From Viola odorata (taxonomy: Eukaryota; Streptophyta; Magnoliopsida; Malpighiales; Violaceae): a stretch of 64,000 bases of DNA. Under the pieces are notes generated by a model. It worked only from the letters and a program-made list of their open reading frames with translations. It ran no database searches and was not told the origin of the DNA. Shown one piece after another: positions 12,377 to 22,795 of the stretch. The stretch's first letter is position 1. Each line of letters begins with the position of its first letter. A program made the translations under genes and the position numbers. The stretch lies in contig OY829541.1 in the NCBI GenBank assembly GCA_963691705.1, positions 3,904,885 through 3,968,884 of the forward strand. Reading direction: 5' to 3'.

Positions 12377-14006
12377 ACACAAGTTCAACTCATTGCTAAA
12401 CCACAAAATATAATGTAGATAGTGATGAGAGGGTCGAATCCACAGGGAGGAAATCTTGAATAATTTGTATTTTTCTTGTAAAAACCAAATCGGAACAAAG
12501 TTGGGGGGAGTTTTTGTAATTGAAACCAAATTAAAAACAACACTGGAATAAAAATCAGTGAGTGAAAATAGCATGCACAAAATTCAACTGGAAATATAAG
12601 TGAAATCAGAGGTAGAGAAATAATCCATGGTAGAGATTTAAACAAGGTGACTATCCTTAGCAATTGATCATTGACAAAATATTTTCTGAAATGGATTTAT
12701 AGAGATGTTAAGGGAACAAGAGACACTATAAATTCCCAGGTTTCCCCCTATACAAGCCAATTAAAAGAGACACTCTAATAATGACCCAAACTTTCCTAAC
12801 AATTTCTCAAGTTTTCCTAAGAGTTGCTGGAAAATTGTAAACACACGGGAAACCCATCCCTAGGCCTAGGGATGGACTTACTCAGCCCTAGACACATTCT
12901 TTTCCTTCTTCCTAGTTTCAAATGACAAGTCTTATGCCAATTATCAACTAATTGTCTACTTAATCTTCATTTAATGCAGGATTAACTCTGACATAAATGA
13001 AACTGACATTACTCATTCAAATCAAATCACAAGTTGGCCAAACTTTAAATTCAACAAGAACAAGTTTTGATAATTAAAAATGAGAAGGAAAGAAATATAA
13101 AAACATTCATATTAAGTTCAACAAAGTCTCACAATACTTGGATAGTCAACTTCTAATCTCTACCAAGAATCAGAGGAAATTAGCTACAATACATAATTAA
13201 AATTACAAAACAAACTATTGTTCAAAGATAAACAAATCTGGAAAATGCTGGTGAAGAAGAAGTGCAGCCCATTGCTTGCTGTTCTTGCCTTCTCTGTCCG
13301 TTCCTCTATCTCTTCTGTTCTGATGTCCGAATTCTCCCTCCTTGGACGAAAGTCCACACTATCTATAGCACAACCACCCTTCTCTTGCATCTCTCTTGCA
13401 TCTCCCCAAGGAGCAAGCACTCAAAGATAAATTAAATGCAAGCATGCAGCTCCAACATCAAGGAAGAGACAAGAATAAATTCTTGTCTAGCACTAAGAAG
13501 AGATGGAATATATTCTCATGGAGTCTCCAAGGAGTTCTTGAGTCAAAATAAATGAGGGAACACGAGATAGTGGAGCTAAGAAGTTGTCTAGCACGTCCAG
13601 GAGACAAGAATTCTACTAAGAAATAAAATAAACCTTGGCGCGCATAAACATGGCTGGACTGCCCAGAATTATATCAGCTCAGATGATCCATCCCTAGGCC
13701 TAGGGATGGATACGGGACGATTTCCACAACAACCTTCAAAATCAGCCTTGATTGGAAAAACTCTATCTTTCACCATTTTTACTTCTTTTCCTCTCTAATG
13801 ATCTTTCAAGCTTGAACAAAGGAAAAGGGAAGTAAATAGCCAAAAGAAGCAGATAAATACTCTCAATTCACTAGCAAAAATGATCACCACAACCACTCAA
13901 TTACCCACTTGAAAAAAGTTTAAAGAAAGACACACAAAACTCAAGATTTTCAAGAAAGAAAGCTCGAACCTTTTTAGCAAAAACTAGAAAAATTCGCTAG
14001 GTGGCC
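12377..14006 (-). mobile_element. Leader/internal remnant of a minus-strand LTR retrotransposon
   Basis: No coding region is recognised. The stretch ends on the right at a minus-strand primer site and LTR (see 14007 and 14025), so it is best read as the untranslated leader of a minus-strand Ty3/gypsy-type element. The segment near 12431-12455 (GGGTCGAATCCACAGGGAGG) resembles sequence common in plant retrotransposon leaders. A CATCCCTAGGCCTAGGGATGG palindrome occurs twice (around 12857 and 13691). Confidence 0.45.
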
Positions 14007-14022
14007 AAAAGCTCCGCTACCA
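14007..14022 (-). other. Primer-binding site, Met-tRNA type (minus strand)
   Basis: The minus strand reads TGGTAGCGGAGCTTTT, a variant of the plant initiator-Met primer site, two bases from the LTR that begins at 14025. Confidence 0.65.
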
Positions 14023-14024
14023 CT

Positions 14025-14830
14025 TGATGTGATCCTGCCTAGGGTTAGTAAGCCGGATTACATATGGAGCTCATGGAGGATCTAGCCAAGCGAATCATCT
14101 AACGAACACCATATCCACACGAAAGAAAAGACACAAAATATGTATATTTAGCGGAGAAATTACACAAAGAGCGATGGGAAGGTGGGAGTTACCGGGAATT
14201 AGAAGATGGATGGAAGGGACGGAGATGAGCACACACGAAGTAGCGACAATCACATGAACGATTGCTTGATTAAGATATAATCCGAGGGCCAAGTTGGGAC
14301 TCGTTTCTATGGATGATCAAACAAGAAAAATATATATTTCATTCACACAAATCGTCAACACGATTACAGGCTTTGATTTCCCGGAGAGAGATTGGGAGGA
14401 GTAATCTCAAACTCAAGCGATCCCTCTCAAGGAATTAAAATGTTGAGCCATGGCTTAGTTGACAAGAGAAAAGAGTAATCTCACTTTACAAAAATCAACC
14501 AAATATCTAAGCTCTTTCACAAAAGAAAGAGTTACGCCAATAGGAAGGCGTAACTTACGCCAGGAGTAGAAGGAGAAATGGCTGGTGCAGGCAGGCTGAT
14601 GTAAGTTACGTCTAGAGGCCAACGTAATTTACGTCAAGGCCAACGTAATTTATGCCAAGAAATCAGTAGCTTGGTCAGTCAATGGGAAGGTCTTGTTGCA
14701 TACATTGTGGAAGTTCGGCTTTGCTGGGGATGGTGCGCGTGTCCTTGGGACTTTACTTCAGGGCTTGCTCGGCCATCTTGGGAGTTCTGTGCGTCTAGGC
14801 CTAGGTATTGTGATGATTTAGCACTTGATC
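14025..14830 (-). repeat. LTR of the minus-strand element, outer end uncertain
   Basis: On the plus strand the LTR begins TGATGTGATCC next to the primer site. The far end is not clear because a pol fragment of another element follows by about 14907. No second copy is in the window, so the length cannot be fixed. The segment near 14590-14660 repeats an AACGTAATTTACG/TATGCC motif. Confidence 0.4.
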
Positions 14831-14906
14831 CTTGACCTTGGGCCTGATTTGTGCTCGTTTGCAAGGCTAGATTGCCTGCGACCGGTTCTCTTAGTTGCAC
14901 GGCACG

Positions 14907-15148
14907 TATTTCTAATTCGAAGGGGGTCGTTGATGTGAACCCACGCATCCAGGTGCCTTTACCGCCAACTGGACCAATGACTCGAGCCAGAGCTCAAAAG
15001 CTTCAAGACCGATTGTCATCCCTCATTCACAAGGAGCTGGAATGTGAGATGACAAGTGAGAGAACTGCTCTTCGAGAGAAGACACTTAGAGTGGTGAATC
15101 TCCTTACCATCACCATGAGCGAAGATGATTCAGCTAGAAACGGCATTT
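14907..15148 (+). pseudogene. C-terminal end of a Ty3/gypsy pol ORF
   Basis: The plus-strand frame reads VDVNPRIQVPLPPTGPMTRA followed by RAQKLQ and ends at a stop at 15148. A GPMTRARA-x-LQ tail is common at the end of plant chromovirus-type polyproteins. Integrase and everything upstream are absent. It is followed directly by an LTR in the same orientation, as expected for the 3' end of an element. Confidence 0.55.
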
Positions 15149-15899
15149 GACCGTTTCACTGAAAACGGCTCTTAGCCGTTCCGTGTATCGGCACTTATCC
15201 GTTTTCACGCCAACGGCTCCTGTCCGATCCACTTATCCATTTGCCGTTTCTTTCATCTTCCGCGCGTGCCGATTGCTGCGTCCGTTTGCCAGAAACGACT
15301 CCTGCTCGTTTTGACACTGTCTGTCTGCTGTGAAGGAAACGGTGCGTGTCCGTTTCGCTCGTCCAGAATCGGGCGCGCCTTGACTGATTTTAAAGTCATT
15401 GACTTTATTTGTTTTAGTTTAATTAGTTAATTAAACAGTTAATTAGTTAAGTTATTTTTCCTATTTTAGAAGTCCTACTTCTATTCCTATTAGGTTTATT
15501 ATTAGGGTTTGCTTGTAACCTTATATAAGGAGCCGTTTGGCCTCCTTAGAAACTTGACTTAATTTTGATAATCAGAACAATTGTTTCTTGCAACTTATGC
15601 CCATTGTTCATCCGTGAACACTTGTTCCTTCTTGAGTCTTGCAATTCTCGAGTCTGTTTCAAGTAAAACCCGAATATTGTTTCATTGTGTCGTTTGCCTT
15701 ATATTGATTCTCATACCAGAGTCTAGATTTAAGGATTCTACTCAAGATCCTCGATTGCTTGGTTTAGATTGCCTAACGCCTGGCTGTTAGGAGATTTAAA
15801 CATCAAGAGAGTCATATTATTTCCGCAGATTGAAATCCAGTCTTGAACAAAGATCAAAAAGGTACGTGCTACGCATCCTACGCAACTAGGATCGTATCA
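15149..15899 (+). repeat. LTR of a plus-strand Ty3/gypsy element
   Basis: The right end is fixed by GGATCGTATCA followed at 15902 by a primer-binding site. The left end is placed just after the pol stop and is approximate. A TATATAAG box at 15522-15529 gives a plausible promoter. The first 200 bp are rich in AACGGC/GCCGTT words that can pair with each other. Confidence 0.65.
15522..15529 (+). promoter_or_regulatory. TATA box in the plus-strand LTR
   Basis: TATATAAG lies about 370 bp before the LTR end, a normal position for the start of an LTR transcript. Confidence 0.55.
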
Positions 15900-15901
15900 G
15901 T

Positions 15902-15913
15902 TGGTAGCGGAGC
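15902..15913 (+). other. Primer-binding site, Met-tRNA type
   Basis: TGGTAGCGGAGC lies two bases after the LTR end. It matches the primer-site variant used by several other elements in this window. Confidence 0.75.
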
Positions 15914-16688
15914 TTAAGGTGTTCATGATTGGTAAAGTATCCCTTTTATTTTCAAGTTTTCAATTGCTGAAATCGGTTTCTTCTTCTTCTGAATTCTAAA
16001 ACCGATTTCCTTGTGTACGTGGTTCGATACGTGTGTGTCAGTTTCGAAATTATAATTATATATATATCTGTTGAAGTCCGATTTGAGTGAAAAAGGTATC
16101 ATTGGAAAGCTGTGCTTGTTAGGAACCCAAATCAAAAGGAAGCAAGTGATTTGGAGTTTGGAGTCAAATTCGGTGATCGAAACACTAAACTGTGTACGTA
16201 GTCAAAAAAAAAAAAAGTTATTAAAGGACTACATCCGTTTACAATTACAAGAGATAAAAGTGTTGAACTCCAGTATCAAAAAAAAAAAAAAAAAAAAAGG
16301 GGGGGGCTAGAACAAAGTGAACACATACTTTCTATCACAAGAATCGCATCGTGCGACATATTTGAGTTGTTCTTGAGTCTTTTATCTCTTCTTTGACCCC
16401 TAATACATTGCCTTCTACTCCATTAGATAATTGCGTAGTTGATTGCTTATTGCAACTACTCGGTTACCTAATATCCACATTTGTTTTGCAACTAGTTGTC
16501 CTTGAGAGTATCTTTGGAAGCTTTATTCTTATTCTTGAGTGTTACTAACAATCGGCATTGCAGGGAATTGGAGTGCTTATTTGTGAGATTATTAGAGTGA
16601 ATAAACACGAGTGTAAACACGTGAGGGAGTGCTAGGGTTAGTGAAATTTTACGTGCTTTGCTAGTGTTGTGCTTTCAGGAACTACAAG
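15914..16688 (+). mobile_element. Untranslated leader of the plus-strand gypsy element
   Basis: This runs from the primer site to the gag start. It contains two A homopolymers, at 16205-16216 and about 16279-16298, the second followed by a G run. No ORF of interest. Confidence 0.6.
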
Positions 16689-17513
16689 ATGTCCGACGAA
16701 GTCACTGGACCAAACATTAATCCAGTGTTAGCAGCTCTCGAGTCACTCATGATTGAACTAAGGGGAATAGCAGCGAATGTTCGGACGAATACAAGTCGGT
16801 TACAGAGGGTTGAAGAGTCACAGGCTAAAGGTGTTGAGTTGCATAGGGTACCTCCACTTACCCCGGGACATAGCTCTCATGGGTCAGTACCGATAAAGGA
16901 GGACCCTTTTGGGGGTGATGTTTCAGATGGTGCTCTCGACGATACTGATGACGAGAGTGATGGACATCCGAGGCAGGAGTACGTTCCACCCGGTGGTAGG
17001 CATAGGCTGGGGACTCCCAACCAGCGCCTTGCAGAACAAGAGCGTGGTGCTCCCGGACCTCCACCTCGAGGTCCACAAGGTCTGTTACCTCATACAGAGG
17101 GTAACGAGGGTCCTATACCAAGGTTTAGGTGGGGTGGTAGACCGAATGAGCAAGTGGAGAATAGAGTTGATGCGAATCTCAGTAGCATCAAGATGAAAAT
17201 TCCACTATTTGATGGTGCTGATGACCCGGACGCGTATTTGGTATGGGAGAAAAAGGTAGATTCAATCTTTTTCTGTCATAACTACTCAGAGGATAAGAAG
17301 GTGAAATTGGCAGCCGTCGAATTTAGTGGGTATGCTACTCATTGGATGGAGCAAACCATTAGGAATCGCACCTTAAGGCGAGATGGGCCGCTTACGTGGG
17401 AAGTAATGAAGGCTTTCATGAGGGAGAGGTTTGTGCCTCCTTATTTTCACCAAGAGCTTCACAAGAGATTGCAGTCACTAACACAAGGAAGTAAGAGTGT
17501 TAGTGAGTACTAG
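16689..17513 (+). pseudogene. gag: Ty3/gypsy gag, truncated
   Basis: Gag forms the retrotransposon particle. The 274-residue frame has an N-terminal helical segment, a Pro/Gly-rich linker and the start of the retrotransposon gag domain (KIPLFDGADDPDAYLVWEKK; VKLAAVEFSGYATHWMEQ; MRERFVPPYFHQELHKRLQS). The layout matches the gag at 46955 on the other strand. It stops right after SVSEY, in the middle of the gag domain, and no zinc knuckle or pol follows. The leader and LTR upstream are in the expected order, so this is the 5' end of a chromovirus-like element cut off at about 17513. Confidence 0.8.
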
Positions 17514-18130
17514 AATGAATATCTAGATTTCTACACATTAGATGATAAGATATATTCTCTGGATAGTTACATTTTTATTCTTATAAGGAAATTGGGGGTA
17601 CAACTCATACTCTATCATACAGCTAGGAGAATTTTACTCCAAACTTGCTACCAAGCACCACCGAAAACACATGAGATCACCTAGGCACACGATACCACAT
17701 GTTACTTGCTAAATCACCTCAATTGCCCTCCAACCCATTAACTATGTGTCTTCCTTTTGGCGTGCAGGTCATTCATAACCAGTGTTATCAAAATCACAAT
17801 TTTTGTAAAATTAGACTTCACCCCTCCCAAACGAGCCAATTCGCATATAAATACGAAATTAAGTGAATACGATATGAATCTTGAGTTGACTCAGTAAATT
17901 CGATAAAATATTCCAAGTTTTACTGAGTTAAGAAAATCTGACAATTTTAAAAAATAAATAAAAAATAGTGTCTTCTTACCCAAAAAATAGCGTCGAAATA
18001 GAAACTGCAGGGCAGCGGCGATGGAGTCATGGAGAATCCAGTCCCCTATATTTATTTTATTTCCAATCTTGTCAAGAAGTGGTTCCACAAGTATAATCAT
18101 ATAGACTAAGTAATTTATTACTATGAAATA
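17514..18130. other. Unassigned sequence after the gag break
   Basis: AT-rich sequence that matches neither the gag on the left nor the family-A element on the right. It may be an inserted fragment or decayed retroelement. No ORF or terminus was recognised. Confidence 0.5.
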
Positions 18131-18259
18131 GTACTTGGTAAATTATGGTATGATAAAATGACCTTAGTCGTAGGCTTGACTATTTTACAAAGCTATCATA
18201 AGTACTGCTACCGAACGATTAAACAGAATGGGTCCACCGTGGGTCGGGAGAGCGATCAT

Positions 18260-19952
18260 TCAAGAGTTGGTAGCCGTGCAGGATCCTTCGGCTAACCCTT
18301 CGAAAGAAATGCATCCGCTCTTGAGTAAGTGATCAACTTTTCTCTTGAAGGTAAAGCATTTTTCTAGCATGTGGCCCTGGGCTCCGGCATGATACTCGCA
18401 TCTTGCATCAGGATCATACCATTTTGGGTAGGGAGGTTGTAGTGGTTGGGCCAGGATTGGTACAATTTGCCCAGCTGCTATGAGACGTTCGTAAATCTCC
18501 GTCAAGGGAACTGGAAGAGGTATCAATGGCTCCCGATTCCCACGATTATTTGGGTTTTTTTGGTGGTTTAAATTCTTTGGTGGGTTATAGGGTCTAGGTT
18601 GTGCGGGTTGTAGTATTTGTGGTGGAGGTGACGGGAAAGGTTGATTGAAACTATGTTGGGGAGAAATCAAACTAACATCCTTCTCCATGGGAGGTGCTTT
18701 CTTGGGTGTTGCTTCGGGTGCGGAAACAACGATTTTTCCGAACTTAATTCCTTGCTCGACTCTTTCCGCGATTAAGACCATGTCGGAGAAGTTGTTTGAC
18801 GGGTTGGAGATGAGGTAGGTGTAGTAAGGGGCTTTGAAGGTGTTTACAAAGATGGCTATGAGCTCTTTGTCGCTTAACGGAGGGGAAATTCTGGAAGCTA
18901 GTTCTCTCCACCTCTGAGCGTAGGTTTTTACCGTCTCGTCCATTTTCTTCTCTTGGTTTTGGAGGTCGGAGCGGTCCGGCGCTACTTCCATATTGAATTT
19001 ATATTGTTTAAAGAAAGCGTCAGATAAATTCCTCCAAGTCTTGATCTTGGCTCTGTCTAGGCCCATGTACCAAGTCAAGGCATGTTTGGCCAAACTCTCT
19101 CTAAATAGATGGATCAACAGAGGTTCATTATGTATCATATCTGCCATTTTGTTACAGTAGGCTTTGAGATGAGTCCTTGGGCATTCGACTCCCGTATATT
19201 TCTCAAAATCCGGAACTTTATACTTCGGAGGCATTATGATCCCCGGGACCATGCACATGTCAGTGGGACCCACGGGGTCGAAGGGATTGGTTCCTTCAAT
19301 GGTTCTGAGTCTTTCTTCTAGCAGGCTCAATCTATCGATGTTTGGTTTTTCTGTAAAGATCGGGTTAGCACCAAGGGGTTCTTGTATGCCTAGTGGTTGT
19401 GTTGGGTTTGTAAATGGTGGTTGGGTCCCCATAGGATTGGGGTTTATGATCTGAGTGTAGTGGGCTTAGGGAGGGCGGAATCCTGGGACCTCTTGACGGA
19501 TCAGATTTTGCCCGGGGTCCAAAGCGAGGTTACCCAAGGTATGTTGTAAGTTTGAAATATTCTCTCCCCCAGCGTTAGGGTTGGTGTAGGTGCTAGCAGC
19601 GAAGGGATCAACCCACTTCCACTGACCCCCAGGAATAGTAAATGCTTGGGGTCCTGAAGGTCCGGAGATAGGAATGGTAAACGCTTGGGGTCCTGAAGGC
19701 CCGGAGATGACGGACGAGGAGGGTCCCATCATTTGGCTTGAATCGAAACCAGGTGGTACTTCAGCGGCCTCATCTCGTTCTTTTTCGGCCCGAGCGGCCC
19801 TTTCCGTGGTGATTTTGACCTGTTCTTCTAGTTCGGCTATCCTAGCAGCCGTCCTTTCGTCTATTTTAGCTTGTTCGGCCATTTTCCTTGCTTGAAACCT
19901 AGTTATGGAGAGGCTAGGCGAAGCGATTCGCTTGCGAGGAGCTATTGTCAAT
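18260..19952 (-). pseudogene. gag: Tat/Ogre-type gag, family A copy 1, one nonsense codon
   Basis: The frame opens just after a TTTTTTTCAG acceptor-like site at 19953, with no ATG at the conserved LTIAPRK start, so the authentic start may come from splicing. Order: coiled coil (TRFQARKMAEQAKIDERTAA), a linker, a gag core (RESLAKHALTWYMGLDRAKI; FFKQYKFNMEVAPDRSDLQ) and a C-terminal zinc-knuckle-like stretch (CEYHAGAQGHMLEKC). A TAA at 19466-19468 replaces the Gln codon seen at the same place in copy 2. No protease, RT or integrase follows. Confidence 0.85.
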
Positions 19953-20199
19953 CTGAAAAAAAACGAGAGAAAAAAAAAACATAGTGGTAAGTATAAATGC
20001 TTACATATGTGTAGCGTGCAATCCCGAGGCCTCCACGCTGCTTATTCCATCTTCTGGCTACTCTTTCACTTGATACTTTCGGGGGGGAACAAAAAAATGA
20101 CGCATCTTGGGTTAGCATTTTCAGTGGAGATGCGAAGGGAGCTTCTATTTATTCCAACGATATAGCACGATCTTGGGTGTTATCCATGAAAACCCTTGA

Positions 20200-21640
20200 A
20201 GCGACCCGGAGTAAGTAGCTAAAGTCATCATGCTCAGAAAATCTCTAAATTATTTGTGAGGGATCCGTTGCCCAAAAAAATTTGATTTTTGGCATGAGCA
20301 TACTTCAATCTGTTATCAACATCTTTCGTGTTTTGGCCAAGTAGAAATTCTGAGCTGAACGCATTCATATTGGACGAGACCTAGGATCGCACGGCTGAGA
20401 CCGAGAAAACTGTCCTCCTTATGTCCGAATTTTTTTGTGGGCGATGTACTGCTCGGAAAGATCCCATTTTTGGTATGAAAATTCTTCAAGGTGTTATGAA
20501 TATCTTTCGTGTTTTGTCCAAGTGGAAATTCCTAGCCGATAGTGTTGATATTGGCCAAAACAAAATAACGCGCAGCTGTGGCCGAGTAGAGCAGCTGTCC
20601 TTGAGTTTAGAATTTTTTGCAAGAGATTGGCTGCTCAGAACTTTCTGAAATTTGTCATGAGTTAACTTCAACGTGTTGGTAACATCTTTCATGTTTTGGC
20701 CGAGTGGAAAGTCTGAGTAAATGACGTTGATATTGGCCAAAACAAAAGATCGCGCAGCTGAGCGGATGATTTTGGAGGCCAAAAAAATGATTTCGATGGG
20801 ATTTGGAGCGAAGCTAGCGGTATACCGCTAGGAGCCAGGCGATATACCGCTAGGAGCCAGGCGGTATACCGCCAGAGACAGGTTTGGGAGCCGATTGCGG
20901 CCTCCTTGGATGGAGCTACGCTGCTCCAAAAAATCTGAACTTTGGTATGGATGAACTTCAAGATGTCGGGAACATCTTTCGTGTTTTGGCCAAGTGGAAA
21001 TTCCGAGTAAATCACGTTGATATTGGCCAAAACAAAAGATCGCGCAGCTGAGACCGAGGAGCATCTGCCCCTTCGTTCTAAATTTTTTTGCGAGAGATTT
21101 GCTGTTCCGGAAATTCTGAAATTTGGTGAGGGTGGATTTCTATGTGTTATGAACATCTTTCATGTTTTGGCCGAGTGAAAATTCGGAGCCAAATGTGTTC
21201 ATATTGGCCGAGACAAAAGATTGCGCAGTTGAGGCCGAGAAAGTGCGAACTTCCCTTGCGTTCCGAATTTTGTTTTGAGAGTTTGGCTGCCCAGAACTTT
21301 ATGAACGTTTGCATGGTTAAATTTTGGACTGTTCTCAACATCTTTCATGTTTTGGTCTAGTGGAAATTCCGTGTAAATCATCTTCATTTTGGCCAAGACA
21401 AAAGATTGCGCAGCTGAGGCCGAGAAATGGAGCTGTCTTTGTGTTCTGAATTCGTTTGGAAAAAATGGGCTGTTCCGAAAATTATGAAATTTGGTAGGGG
21501 GGGACTTCTATGTGTGATGAACATCTTTCGTGTTTTGGCCAAGTGGAAATTCCTAGCCAATCGCGTTCATATTGGCCAAGATAAAAGGGCGTGCAGCTGA
21601 GTTTATTCTTGCGCTGGAGAGAAAAGAAAAAATTTGAGTG
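20200..21640 (-). repeat. Tandem ~180-bp degenerate repeats in the family-A leader
   Basis: The block ACATCTTTC(A/G)TGTTTTGG recurs near 20319, 20500, 20682, 20971, 21149, 21338 and 21520, about 180 bp apart except where a palindromic insert lies. Each unit also carries a GATCGCGCAGCTGAG-type block. The same array occurs in copy 2 at 31500-32400 and 50700-51600. Confidence 0.8.
20816..20873. repeat. Three spaced palindromes GCGGTATACCGC
   Basis: The 12-bp palindrome GCGGTATACCGC occurs at 20817-20828 and 20861-20872, with a one-base variant at 20839-20850. They are spaced exactly 22 bp apart by TAGGAGCCAG. They lie inside an insert that interrupts the 180-bp array of copy 1 and are absent from copy 2. 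Confidence 0.8.
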
Positions 21641-21704
21641 TGTTTTTATTTCCAAGGTCAGATTTTGTTTTTTTTTTTCGTGGGCTTTATATCTAGTTTA
21701 TTTT

Positions 21705-21728
21705 GGGGGGGGGGGGGGGGGGGGGGGG
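21705..21728 (+). repeat. Poly-G homopolymer, about 24 nt
   Basis: An uninterrupted run of G within the family-A leader. It may be a true slippage tract or a sequencing/assembly length error. Confidence 0.7.
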
Positions 21729-22773
21729 AGGTTGATTTGATTGTAGGCGATGGCCGTTCGATGTCTGAGAGAGAAAAGCGCATTTCGTAATTATCCGAAT
21801 AACTACGACTTTTGTCATTGATTTTTTTTTCTTTCCAAAAAGGGTTACAACCATTACAAGTTGATTAACTATCTAGATTTATCTAAAGGCTAGTAGACAA
21901 AGTCTAGGAAAATTGTTACATGGGGTAAAAAAAAGAAGAAGATCTGAGCAACAGATGCTTGATTCTGAAGGCGTTGACATCTTGGAAGTCGGGATCCGTT
22001 TGCTCATCAAAAATATTCTAGTGATGCAATCTCTCCTTTTTGCATCACCACTTCCTCGGCCGCAATATCGGAAATGAAAACCGACTTTCAACATATCCCC
22101 TCGTGCAACTTGATTCCCAAAACTTCTTCCCCCAAAAAGTATCGAGTGAAAGTAGCGTAGGCACTATCATTTGAACAAGCAGGATGGGTCTTGGGGGAAA
22201 ATAAAACAGAGCTCCAGTGTTAGCTACTCATATGTTACCAGGTTTTTTTTTTCATGCATTACTAGATTAGTGCGAAAGGAACAAAACGTAGAAAACGTGA
22301 TAAACCAAGCCACGACAAAACAAGTATGATGCACGTGATGGGGGCTTTTGACGTTGACTAAAGTTCTAACGGCCTGAAGGTTCCCGACGATACCATAGAA
22401 TGGTCCGAAAAGTGTCGTAAGGCGACCACCTATTCTTTCCTACGAACTCAGGCCACTTTCCAACCATTTACATAGGCAAATGATCGAATCATGTCGGCTG
22501 AATCCGCGTACTAGAATGGAGGCCAACCGTCCGGCTAGCTTTAAGGGTTCGAGCGGGTTGGGTTTCGAGAACATTACCTAGGACTCGTGTCCTAGGGTGT
22601 CCTTACTCTCCGTCCTAAACTTATTTGGTAAGGCGACCCTTGGGTGTAGGGCATATGCATGCAATGCGTATGACAATTGATCAAAGCAATAACAAATAGT
22701 CACGAAAACAGTTTATTAAAACAAGTAAAAAAAAAACAAACACCTTTTAAAAAAACCGGCTTCGACCCTACTA

Positions 22774-22793
22774 GTCCCCAGTGAAGTCGCCAA
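22774..22793 (-). other. Primer-binding site of family A copy 1
   Basis: The minus strand reads TTGGCGACTTCACTGGGGAC next to the LTR. This form is typical of Tat/Ogre elements, which prime from an Arg-type tRNA. The identical site is present twice in copy 2. Confidence 0.75.
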
Positions 22794-22795
22794 AC

